Below, in pieces: positions 56,902 through 64,000 of a stretch of 64,000 bases of DNA; within the stretch, counting starts at the first letter, position 1; each line of letters opens with the position of its first letter. A program made the translations under genes and the position numbers. The stretch covers positions 2,961,001 through 3,025,000 of the forward strand of contig NZ_CP030041.1 of the NCBI RefSeq assembly GCF_003260975.1. Direction: 5' to 3'. Under the pieces are notes generated by a model, which was given only the letters and a program-made list of their open reading frames with translations, searched no databases and was not told the DNA's origin. Source of the DNA: Echinicola strongylocentroti. Its GTDB lineage: Bacteria; Bacteroidota; Bacteroidia; Cytophagales; Cyclobacteriaceae.

Positions 56902-57450
56902 ATGAAAAAATTAACCATGGATGAGCTTAACCGCTTGTCCGTCGATGAGTTCAAATCATCCGATAAAATCCCTCTGGTCATCGCCCTCGACAACATCCGT
57001 AGCCTGAACAATGTAGGATCGGCTTTTCGGACTTCGGATGCTTTTAGGATTCAGAAGATCTACCTCTGCGGCATCACCGGCACCCCGCCACATCGTGATA
57101 TTCAGAAAACGGCCCTTGGCGCCACCGAATCCGTGGAATGGGAATATGCAACGAGTACATTGGAAGCCATTGCCAGGTTAAAAGAGCAAAATTTTACAAT
57201 CTGTTCACTGGAGCAAGTGGAAAACAGCACAAAGCTAAATGAGTTCATCCCTGATAAGGACGAAAGGTACGCATTAGTATTTGGCAATGAGGTATTTGGG
57301 GTAGAAGAAGAAGTCATCTTGGCCAGTGACCATGTCTTGGAAATCCCCCAAATGGGCACCAAGCATTCCCTAAATATCTCGGTGAGCATGGGTATTGCCA
57401 TTTGGGATTTTGTATCAAAAGTGGGTGGATTAACCCGGATTATGCGTTAG
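56902..57450 (+). CDS. SpoU/TrmH-family RNA 2'-O-methyltransferase, 3' end supplied by a repeat
   Basis: 182 residues. SPOUT-fold motifs: ALDNIRSLNNVGSAFRTSDA (motif 1), LVFGNEVFGVEEEVI (motif 2) and HSLNISVSMGIAIWDF (motif 3, knot). It methylates a ribose in tRNA or rRNA; which one cannot be told from sequence. The last residues (LTRIMR) and the stop codon TAG (57448-57450) are encoded by the left terminal repeat of a family A element, so the natural C-terminus was probably replaced when the element arrived. Confidence 0.87.
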   Translation: MKKLTMDELNRLSVDEFKSSDKIPLVIALDNIRSLNNVGSAFRTSDAFRIQKIYLCGITGTPPHRDIQKTALGATESVEWEYATSTLEAIARLKEQNFTICSLEQVENSTKLNEFIPDKDERYALVFGNEVFGVEEEVILASDHVLEIPQMGTKHSLNISVSMGIAIWDFVSKVGGLTRIMR

Positions 57451-57604
57451 GAATCGTAGTGAGAGCTGAAATTGCAAGAAAATCAGTTAGTTTGGAGGCA
57501 TTAGCGTAGCACCGCTACGGTAATGCCGAAAACTAAAGTGAAACGGCTGATTTTTAAGCAGTTTAAGGTCGCAACAGATAGGCTAATGCATATTCCGGGT
57601 TTAA
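57430..57604 (+). repeat. Family A snap-back element, copy 3 (internal 18-bp deletion)
   Basis: Starts TTAACCCGGATTATGCGTTA and ends CATATTCCGGGTTTAA. Compared with copies 1 and 2 it lacks the run ACCTGTGCGCCGTGGCGT before the right end. It overlaps the end of the RNA methyltransferase gene by 21 bp. Confidence 0.9.
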
Positions 57605-57712
57605 TACCAAAGGAATAATCGTCCAGCTACTGCAAAACGAATTGGTAACCTTCGGAAAATCAGCTAAGACCTTTGCACTAAAATTCTCCTATTAATTTCC
57701 AAGAAAACTTTA

Positions 57713-58645
57713 TTATTTGAACTTCACCACTTTACCATGTGCTTTAGAGGTCATATCTTCAGGAATGGCTTCAGTGACTTCATTATAGAGCAATTCTACC
57801 AGACGCTTTTTCAAAAAACTCCTGGTCAGCACAATGCTCACTTCTCTCGTAGGCTCCTCCCCACCAAAAGACCTTATGCGTGATTTTTCTTCCTCACTAA
57901 GGTCAAAAGTAGCCAATTCCGGAAGCAGGGTAACTCCTTGATAGCGATTGACCATATTTTTTAAGCCTTCCAACGAGCCACTTTCATAATGAAAGTTCAT
58001 TCGCTGAAACTTTGACTGATCGCAGATACTTAATACTTGATCCCGGAAACAATGTCCCTGCTGAAGTACCCAAAAATCGTCTGCCATAAGATCTTTCACC
58101 TCAATATTTTGCTTTGACAATAGCCGATGGTTTTTGGAAAGATAGGCATAAAACCGTTCATAAAACATGGGTTTTTCCACAATTCCCTGTTCTTCTAATG
58201 GCGTCACCACGATGCCCATATCCAGCTCATCATTTCGCAGGCGCTTGATGATTTCTTCGGTGATCAACTCTTCCACCTGTAGCTGCACATTGGGATACTT
58301 CTCTAGAAAATTGCGGATAAAAAGATGCAAAAGGTAGGGGGCCAAGGTCGGAATAATGCCCAGTTTGATCACTCCACTAATATTTCCTTTGGCTTGTGAA
58401 ATCATCTCATAAATGCCCTTGCTCTCAGAGACCACCCTTTTGGCTTGCTCGATCAGCTGTTGGCCGATCTCTGTCGGAATCACCGGCATCTTCGAACGGT
58501 CAAAAATTACCACGTCCAACTCCCTTTCCAACTTGTGTATTTGGGCACTTAGGGTGGGTTGGGTGACAAAACAAGCTTCGGCTGCATGTCCAAAATGGCG
58601 GTGCTTATCCACAGCCAGCACATATTCTAATTGCTGAATAGTCAT
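57713..58645 (-). CDS. oxyR: OxyR, LysR-type peroxide sensor
   Basis: 310 residues. LysR helix-turn-helix (FGHAAEACFVTQPTLSAQIH) and effector domain. The redox pair is present at C199 (QQGHCFRDQ) and C208 (LSICDQS), the same numbers as in E. coli OxyR, where they form the peroxide-induced disulphide; GHCFRD is the diagnostic motif. It probably activates catalase and peroxiredoxin genes elsewhere. A TATATTTG box lies 35 bp before the ATG. No target gene is adjacent; the upstream side is a tandem repeat array. Confidence 0.93.
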   Translation of the reverse strand: MTIQQLEYVLAVDKHRHFGHAAEACFVTQPTLSAQIHKLERELDVVIFDRSKMPVIPTEIGQQLIEQAKRVVSESKGIYEMISQAKGNISGVIKLGIIPTLAPYLLHLFIRNFLEKYPNVQLQVEELITEEIIKRLRNDELDMGIVVTPLEEQGIVEKPMFYERFYAYLSKNHRLLSKQNIEVKDLMADDFWVLQQGHCFRDQVLSICDQSKFQRMNFHYESGSLEGLKNMVNRYQGVTLLPELATFDLSEEEKSRIRSFGGEEPTREVSIVLTRSFLKKRLVELLYNEVTEAIPEDMTSKAHGKVVKFK

Positions 58646-58679
58646 TTGCTAAATTGTTTTTAGCGATCAAAAACTTATG

Positions 58680-58687
58680 CAAATATA
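58680..58687 (-). promoter_or_regulatory. Possible -7 box of oxyR
   Basis: TATATTTG on the minus strand, matching the Bacteroidota TAnnTTTG consensus, 35 bp ahead of the start codon. A -33 TTG is not evident. Confidence 0.4.
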
Positions 58688-58790
58688 AAGCTTTCTTTTT
58701 ATTTAGACTCATTTTAAATAAAAAACACCTAGGAAATCGCTTTTATACCAGTTTATGCTATCAAGCTCAATCATTCGTCGTTATAAAAAC

Positions 58791-59770
58791 CATAACTCAC
58801 TCTGTGCCCTTCGTGAACCTTGGTGACCTCTATGGTTAAAAAGACTAACCACTAAGTGCACAAAGCAACGCACTGAGGTCACAAAGACTCGCCAAACCAA
58901 AAAATTGATTATCCGTCTATATTCAAGTACTAACTGAATTACCCATTATTCCAAAAATCATAACTCACTCTGTGCCCTTCGTGAACCTTGGTGACCTCTG
59001 TGGTTAAAAAGACTAACCACTAAGTGCACAAAGCAACGCACTGAGGTCACAAAGACTCGCCAAACCAAAAAATTGATTATCCGTCTATATTCAAGTACTA
59101 ACTGAATTACCCATTATTCCAAAAATCATAACTCACTCTGCGCCCTTCGTGAACCTTGGTGACCTCTGTGGTTAAAACAACTAACCACTAAGTCCACAAA
59201 GCCATGCACTGAGGTCTCTAAGATTCCCTATACCAAAAATTCCTTATCCGTCTATATTCAAGTACTAACTGAATTACCCATTATTCCAAAAATCATAATT
59301 CACTCTGCGCCCTTCGTGAACCTTGGTGACCTCTGTGGTTAAAACAACTAACCACTAAGTCCACAAAGCAACGCACTGAGGTCTCTAAGATTACTTAAAC
59401 CAAAAATTCCTTATCCGTCTATATTCAAGTACTAACTGAATTACCCATTATTCCAAAAATCATAACTCACTCTGCGACCTTTGTGAACCTTGGTGACCTC
59501 TGTGGTTAAAAAGACTAACCACTAAGTACACTAAGCAAGCACTGAGGTCACAAAGACTCGCCAAACCAAAAAATTGATTATCCGTCTATATTAAAGTACT
59601 AACTGAATTACCCATTATCCCAAAAATCATAACTCACTCTGTGCCCTTTGTGAACCTTGGTGACCTTTGTGGTTAAAACAACTAACCACTAAGTGCACAA
59701 AGTCACGCACTGAGGTCTCTAAGATTCCCTATACCAAAAATTCCTTATCCATTAATATTCAAGGTTCTAA
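58791..59770. repeat. Tandem array, six units of 167-168 bp
   Basis: Units begin CATAACTCAC at 58791, 58959, 59127, 59294 (CATAATTCAC), 59461 and 59628. Each unit has an imperfect ~40-nt inverted repeat: TTCGTGAACCTTGGTGACCT then CTGTGGTTA, a 7-base centre, and TAACCACTAAGTGCACAAAG continuing to GAGGTCACAAAG. A unique tail follows: TTATCCGTCTATATTCAAGT, ACTAACTGAATTACCCATTA. Units 1-3 and 5 share more with each other than with 4 and 6. Not CRISPR: no short repeat/spacer alternation. Fills the space between oxyR and the decarboxylase. Confidence 0.93.
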
Positions 59771-59805
59771 ACATGTTATCCACATAGTCTTAAGAAGAAT
59801 ACTTT

Positions 59806-61236
59806 TTAAATGGTAAACACCCTTTTCACAGTTTCCAGTTCGGATTTTAGGCAATCGCAAGCCATTAGGACATGCTCCCTTTTTACGTCCGTCTGGCCGA
59901 TGACCCATCGAATCACGAATGCTCCGTTTAATATAGTCGAAGTGAAAAAGACTTTTCCACTGGCATTTACTCCATCCATCCAAGCCTTGTTAAAGGCATT
60001 TTGTTGGGGTGTGGATAGTGACTTTTCCACAAATCGGAAACAAATGACATTCAAAACACTAGCTGTTTCCACTATTACATTTTCTTCATTTTCAATCCAT
60101 TTTTTTGCCAATTTCGTATGTCTAATATGCCCTCTGAGCTTTTCACGAATTCCTGCCAAACCATAGGACCTGATCACCCACCAAAGCTTCAAAGCGCGAA
60201 ACCTACGTCCCAACTGAATCCCCCAATCACGGTAGTTATGCACATGCTCATCTTGATCAGTTTTAAGGTATTCGGTGGTCATGGAAAATGTGTGGACAAG
60301 ATCATCAGCATTTTTTACAAAAAGCACCGAGCAATCAAAGTTTGTAAACATCCATTTGTGCGGATTGAAGACATAGCTGTCGGCCAACTCATGTCCCTCA
60401 ATCATCCAGCGAAATTCCGGAAGTAGGAGGGCAGTGCCGGCATAGGCTGCGTCGATATGATGCCACATTTCAAATCGAGCAGCTAATTTTCCGATCTCTC
60501 CAATAGGGTCAATGGCCGCCGAACTGGTCGTTCCCAAAGCCGAAACTACGCACAATGGTGTAAATCCATTTTGTATATCCGCTTCTATAGCGCTTTCCAA
60601 AGCCTCCGGGATCATGGCGAAACTGGTGTCCACGGGGATTTTTACCAGATTTTGATGCCCCAGTCCCGCTATTCGCATTGCCTTATCCACCGACGAATGG
60701 GCGTGCTCAGAGCTATACACCCTGAATTTCTCCTGGCCACAGAAGCCCTTTTCATTAACAGAAAATTTGCTTGCTCGTTCCCTAGCGGCCAAAATAGCAC
60801 ATAGCGTAGCCGTAGAAGCAGTATCCTGGATGACACCTTTCCACGTGGAATTCAGTCCTTTGGCATCTCGCAGCCAATTGACCACTCTTTCTTCCAGTTC
60901 GGTAGCAGCCGGAGACGTTAGCCAGGACATACACTGGGCACCCAATGTGGACATGAGCATCTCGGCCATGATAGATGGCGCAGAAGTATTTGCTGGAAAG
61001 TAACCGAAAAACATCGGATGTTGCCAGTGCGTCATTCCAGGCAGTATCACTTCTTCAAAATCCGCAAAAATCTCATCAAACGTTGCGGGATCTTCCGGTG
61101 CCTTGTCGGGAAACTTATCATAAATCTCTCCCGGCTTAATATCAGGAGTTACGGGATAGTTCTCTTTTTGCTCCAAATAATCAGCCATCCAGTCGACCAA
61201 CTGATGGGCATGCTTTCTAAAGTCGCGGTTATCCAT
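59806..61236 (-). CDS. PLP-dependent aromatic L-amino-acid decarboxylase
   Basis: 476 residues of the group II decarboxylase family. Motifs: AHQLVDWMADYLE (start), MTHWQHPMFFGYFPANTSAP, CVVSALGTTSSAAIDPI, HIDAAYAGTALLLPEFR, and the PLP lysine in NPHKWMFTNFDCS. Residues near the active site (HPMFFGYFPA) are as in tryptophan/DOPA decarboxylases, so an aromatic amino acid substrate is likely but not proven. A DnaA-type box lies just after its stop (59776). Monocistronic. Confidence 0.92.
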   Translation of the reverse strand: MDNRDFRKHAHQLVDWMADYLEQKENYPVTPDIKPGEIYDKFPDKAPEDPATFDEIFADFEEVILPGMTHWQHPMFFGYFPANTSAPSIMAEMLMSTLGAQCMSWLTSPAATELEERVVNWLRDAKGLNSTWKGVIQDTASTATLCAILAARERASKFSVNEKGFCGQEKFRVYSSEHAHSSVDKAMRIAGLGHQNLVKIPVDTSFAMIPEALESAIEADIQNGFTPLCVVSALGTTSSAAIDPIGEIGKLAARFEMWHHIDAAYAGTALLLPEFRWMIEGHELADSYVFNPHKWMFTNFDCSVLFVKNADDLVHTFSMTTEYLKTDQDEHVHNYRDWGIQLGRRFRALKLWWVIRSYGLAGIREKLRGHIRHTKLAKKWIENEENVIVETASVLNVICFRFVEKSLSTPQQNAFNKAWMDGVNASGKVFFTSTILNGAFVIRWVIGQTDVKREHVLMACDCLKSELETVKRVFTI

Positions 61237-61336
61237 TTAAGGTCGATTATTCGTTTTCATTATCAATTATTGTAATCGCTAGTCATTTACTAAAATCCTA
61301 TTGTGTTTCTCTTTGCTCCAAAATAACCCCACCTAA

Positions 61337-61425
61337 CCTCCCCGCCGTGGCGGGGAGGATCTCAAGTCTCACGTCTCATATCTCACTACTCATGTCTCAA
61401 GACTCACATCTCACTACTAACCCCA
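61337..61425. repeat. GC-rich hairpin and family F degenerate tract
   Basis: Perfect hairpin CCTCCCCGCC - GT - GGCGGGGAGG (61337-61358) followed by a run of TCTCAAGTCTCACGTCTCAT-type units to the end of the SDR gene. It may terminate the SDR gene; a related tract occurs at 5570. Confidence 0.7.
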
Positions 61426-62184
61426 CTAATGCACATAAGAACCAGCATTAATATCGATGGTGCTACCGGTCGCATGGTCTGCAAGGCCAGAAACCAGCAA
61501 ACATACCATCGGTGCAATATCTTTTGGCTCAGTAAGTCGCTCCAGTGCAATGTCATGGAGGGCGAAGTCCTCGCCGTATTGATCCATAAAATCCTGAGCC
61601 ATGTCCGTTCGGACAAATCCCGGGGCAATGATAAATGCCCGAATGCCTTCTTTGCCATAATACCGCGCAACAGACCTCGTAAATCCTACCAAAGCGGACT
61701 TAGAGGAAGCATAGGCCAAATAATCGGGCGTATCTCCTTGAAAAGCTGCACGCGAACTGATATTGACCACTCTTCCGCTTTTATGGAGGCGGGCGTGTTG
61801 GACAAATTCCTTCGTAATGACTGCCAAGGCATTGACATTGACCGTCATCGTGTGGAGCCAGGTGGCTGTCCACTGATCGGTAGCCGCCTCATCCGATACA
61901 GAAACTGCAATGCCAGCATTATTGATTACTGCATCGATTTCCCCATATTTATCCACCAACCGTGGAATCCAGCCCTTCACCTGCTCCAAATCACCAAGAT
62001 CGCACGGGACGATATGGCTGGTAGTAGGTAATTGCTGCTGCAACTCCTTGGCCGCGGCTTGGTTTTTATGGTAATGGATCAACACTTCTGCGCCCGAGGC
62101 AGAAAGTTGCTCCGCAATAGCGCAGCCTATTCCACGGGAAGCGCCAGTGACGAGAATGCGTTGGTTTTCTAAAGAAATATTCAT
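61426..62184 (-). CDS. SDR-family NAD(P)-dependent oxidoreductase (FabG-like)
   Basis: 252 residues. Cofactor motif VTGASRGIG (12-20), NNAG (near 89), catalytic Ser in VVNISSRAAF and Tyr-x3-Lys in YLAYASSKSAL, ending with GSTIDINAGSYVH. The sequence is closest in style to 3-oxoacyl-ACP reductases, but many SDRs look alike and no other fatty acid genes are nearby. The GGCT-like gene upstream on the same strand is 27 bp away, so the two may be co-transcribed. Confidence 0.9.
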   Translation of the reverse strand: MNISLENQRILVTGASRGIGCAIAEQLSASGAEVLIHYHKNQAAAKELQQQLPTTSHIVPCDLGDLEQVKGWIPRLVDKYGEIDAVINNAGIAVSVSDEAATDQWTATWLHTMTVNVNALAVITKEFVQHARLHKSGRVVNISSRAAFQGDTPDYLAYASSKSALVGFTRSVARYYGKEGIRAFIIAPGFVRTDMAQDFMDQYGEDFALHDIALERLTEPKDIAPMVCLLVSGLADHATGSTIDINAGSYVH

Positions 62185-62211
62185 AGTAGGATCGAAAATT
62201 TTGTTGTTCGG

Positions 62212-62841
62212 TTACTTACTAGAGCTAATCAATTTTTTTAGATCAGCTTGGACGGGGGTGTTCCTAATGCCCTCTTTCATTGCCAAATAGTCAAAAATTT
62301 CTTCATCAGTCAATCCATGCACCTCTTTTATTCCCCTGATTATGGTTCCGAGGTAGGATTCATGCGGCTCCACATATGGCTGAAACAATTCCTTGGCGGT
62401 AAAAGTAAAGATGGGTTCACCATCCTCCTTGCCGAGGTACAGTAACTGGTCATACCAACGCTCTTTTCCAAGTAACATCTTTCCCTGAGCAATCACCTTA
62501 TCCAAATCAATTTCTGGTCGTTGCGGAAGCCCATTTTCCTGCTTGACCACGTCATAAAACTGCTCTTCAGTAATCCGGTACATGCAGGCCAAGGTCCTTT
62601 CGGAACCACGGCCATCACTGTGGATAAATGCTACGCCACCGCCATTCCATATTTTCGCTTGCTGCGCAAAATATAGTCCATAAGGCATTTCAAGTCCCTT
62701 TTTAGCGGTTGGAAGCGACTTATCCACACAGCCTTCGTAGGTTTTCGTGGCGCCCAAGGGTTTACCACCCCTGATATAACAAAGGAACCTTTCTTCCAAA
62801 AGGTTAGAACCGTAACTGGCATACCAAAGGTATTTGGTCAT
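62212..62841 (-). CDS. Gamma-glutamylcyclotransferase-fold (GGCT-like) protein
   Basis: 209 residues. The N-terminal WYASYGSNLLEERFLCYIRG carries the YGSNL signature of the GGCT fold. The expected catalytic glutamate is not certain; GGGVAFIHSDGRGSERTLAC and MYRITEEQFYDVVKQENG follow the fold. Function may be cyclotransferase on gamma-glutamyl compounds or something else. Lies 27 bp upstream of the SDR gene. Confidence 0.75.
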   Translation of the reverse strand: MTKYLWYASYGSNLLEERFLCYIRGGKPLGATKTYEGCVDKSLPTAKKGLEMPYGLYFAQQAKIWNGGGVAFIHSDGRGSERTLACMYRITEEQFYDVVKQENGLPQRPEIDLDKVIAQGKMLLGKERWYDQLLYLGKEDGEPIFTFTAKELFQPYVEPHESYLGTIIRGIKEVHGLTDEEIFDYLAMKEGIRNTPVQADLKKLISSSK

Positions 62842-62878
62842 ATTATCTTTTTGTATGTTGTCGAGCGTAATGGGCTGC

Positions 62879-62928
62879 TGCTTTTTTGGTTGGTGGAGTC
62901 AGCGACTCAGTGCTGTTTGATGCTGGGA
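62879..62928. repeat. Direct repeat flanking the small membrane-protein gene, copy 1
   Basis: About 49 bp beginning TGCTTTTTTGGTTGGTGGAG and containing the palindrome GAGTCAGCGACTC; repeated at 63488-63536 with one or two changes. Confidence 0.9.
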
Positions 62929-62961
62929 AGGAGACCACAAACAACTTGAAGCCTATTCAAT

Positions 62962-63462
62962 TCAAGGAATTTGGGGACTATAAATGATTATTCCGTCCAC
63001 AGCTATGCTTTGCCTAAATACCTTGATAAGTGATTTATACTGACCATTCTCATCCGTTTTTTTTAATTCAAAAACGTATCTTTTCTTTCCAGCATTAACT
63101 TTTAAAATCCTTACTGGCCAAAAAGCCTCATATAAAGAAAATATCCCTATAAACCCCAGTAGCCCAAACATAATCAACCAAACAAATAATACGCGCATAA
63201 TTGAGCCAGTATTTTTAAAATTATCGTAACCACTTATAAAACCTTGACTTATTTCCAGCACAGTACTGGCTGAATAAATAGCCATACTGAGGAGGGCTAT
63301 TCCAAAAAAACCAAGCAATAGTGGATTGTTAACTTTAGAGCCTTTGGTAAATTCTACCTTATCAATCTCCCGTAAAACTATCCGCTTATAGGGAAAACCT
63401 TTTCTTAGTAACACTAATTCCTGTCCTTCAATTCTAAATTGGGCTGTAGATATTGGAGTCAT
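62962..63462 (-). CDS. Membrane protein with PH-like domain, unknown function
   Basis: 166 residues. Two membrane helices (PLLLGFFGIALLSMAIYSAS, VLFVWLIMFGLLGFIGIFSL) between a short N-terminal strand region (FRIEGQELVLLRKGFPYKRI) and a C-terminal strand/helix part (VNAGKKRYVFELKKTDENG). This layout resembles bacterial PH-domain membrane proteins. The gene is framed by 49-bp direct repeats at 62879 and 63488. Confidence 0.7.
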   Translation of the reverse strand: MTPISTAQFRIEGQELVLLRKGFPYKRIVLREIDKVEFTKGSKVNNPLLLGFFGIALLSMAIYSASTVLEISQGFISGYDNFKNTGSIMRVLFVWLIMFGLLGFIGIFSLYEAFWPVRILKVNAGKKRYVFELKKTDENGQYKSLIKVFRQSIAVDGIIIYSPQIP

Positions 63463-63487
63463 AAGTATTGAGTAGAAAGCATTGAGG

Positions 63488-63536
63488 TGCTTTTTTGGTT
63501 GGTGGAGTCAGCGACTCAGTGCTGTTTGGTGCTGGG
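63488..63536. repeat. Direct repeat flanking the small membrane-protein gene, copy 2
   Basis: Second copy of the 62879-62928 sequence in the same orientation, 609 bp away; GAGTCAGCGACTC palindrome kept. Confidence 0.9.
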
Positions 63537-63583
63537 GCGAAGACCTAGCACAACGTCCATAATTTTAAATTATCAGCTAACAT

Positions 63584-63955
63584 TCATACATGTTGGTCTA
63601 TCAAAATGGGATTTCCGTCAGGATCGGATAGGACGATGCTGGCTGGCCCTTTTGTTGATGGATTGGCTTCCTGGTCTAGCTGCAGACCACTTTCTTTAAG
63701 TTTTCGTTGAATTTCGCGGACATCATCAAAGCCTTCCAGCTTTTGGGCATTTTCATCCCAACCTGGATTGAAGGTAAGTATATTTTTGTCAAACATCCCC
63801 TGAAATAGGCCAATCGAGGCATTGCCATTTTTCATGATCAGGTAATGATGGTCTTCACTGCCGCCAAATACGGTAAACCCTAATTTTTCGTAAAACGATT
63901 TGGAAGCCTTTAGGTCCTTGACTGTAAGACTTATGGAAAAAGTACCGAGTTTCAT
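63584..63955 (-). CDS. VOC-superfamily (glyoxalase/bleomycin-resistance fold) protein
   Basis: 123 residues. Two beta-alpha-beta3 modules: LGTFSISLTVKDLKASKSFY and EKLGFTVFGGSEDHHYLIMK start the first; ASIVLSDPDGNPILIDQHV ends the second with the expected DPDGNPI. Metal ligands cannot be fixed with certainty. Such proteins act as dioxygenases, epimerases, glyoxalases or drug-binding proteins; no substrate can be named. It is the last complete gene of the window. Confidence 0.85.
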   Translation of the reverse strand: MKLGTFSISLTVKDLKASKSFYEKLGFTVFGGSEDHHYLIMKNGNASIGLFQGMFDKNILTFNPGWDENAQKLEGFDDVREIQRKLKESGLQLDQEANPSTKGPASIVLSDPDGNPILIDQHV

Positions 63956-64000
63956 GGTTGATCAATTTGGTTTCCCATGAATTTACGAATAATTGTGATA

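Noticed and set aside
58791-59770. CRISPR array
   Set aside because: Period is 167 bp and the whole unit is repeated; there are no 20-40-bp unique spacers, and no cas genes in the window.

Overview
The window looks like a chromosomal segment of a Bacteroidota species of the Cytophagales, most likely family Cyclobacteriaceae (Echinicola / Algoriphagus / Cyclobacterium type). This is inferred from gene content: an nrfA-ccsBA pair with a fused ResB-ResC protein, secreted M14 peptidases, a Tat-type GMC oxidoreductase pair, a YfiT-type DinB protein, and few recognisable Shine-Dalgarno sites. I see no transposase, integrase, phage gene, rRNA or CRISPR array. There are about 57 protein genes and two tRNAs. 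Most genes are ordinary chromosomal ones in short operons.

Layout. 1-3.9 kb: end of nitrite reductase nrfA and its haem-attachment partner ccsBA. 4.0-6.4 kb: ArsR regulator followed by small stress-type proteins (AHSA1/SRPBCC, DoxX-like, DUF1801, YdeI). 7.2-11.9 kb: lipoprotein M14 peptidase, dipeptide epimerase, AONS-like PLP enzyme, secreted protein. 12.1-16.6 kb: GMC oxidoreductase with its gluconate-dehydrogenase-3-like partner, and a secreted phosphoesterase. 17.3-20 kb: membrane-protein cluster TM2 / DUF2752 / DUF4870-like / M48 peptidase with overlapping start and stop codons. 20.3-30.3 kb: small membrane protein, lipoprotein, fatty acid desaturase, TPR-like protein, RluF, FAD/NAD(P)-binding protein, large M14 peptidase. 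31.6-40.9 kb: MscS channel, Fur-family regulator, YcxB-like protein, glycan-type protein, Gfo/Idh/MocA oxidoreductase, orphan ABC ATPase, AlkD, YfiT, PLD-like nuclease. 41.2-45.6 kb: a restriction-type locus, Vsr-like endonuclease converging on an McrB-type AAA+ ATPase plus a DUF2357/PD-(D/E)XK nuclease. 45.7-57.5 kb: HAD phosphatase, YjbQ, RadA, DNA polymerase I, tRNA-Leu, tRNA-Gly, MutS, SpoU-type methyltransferase. 57.7-64 kb: OxyR, aromatic amino acid decarboxylase, SDR, GGCT-like protein, small membrane protein, VOC protein.

The most unusual content is non-coding. The intergenic spaces are filled with families of structured repeats. Family A is a ~190-bp snap-back element with terminal inverted repeats, in three near-intact copies and several remnants. 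Families B and C are palindrome-bounded elements. Family D is a ~232-bp unit built into two arrays in opposite orientation about 21 kb apart. Family E has a 332-340-bp period. A further array has a 167-bp period in six units beside oxyR.

Cutting across genes and spacers, the consensus DnaA box TTATCCACA occurs about 38 times by my eye count (46 times as the octamer TTATCCAC), against roughly 0.6 expected. It appears in all coding frames and on both strands, and two copies form a perfect hairpin terminator at 35.4 kb. Together with the McrB-DUF2357-Vsr locus, these are the observations I rate most worth following up.
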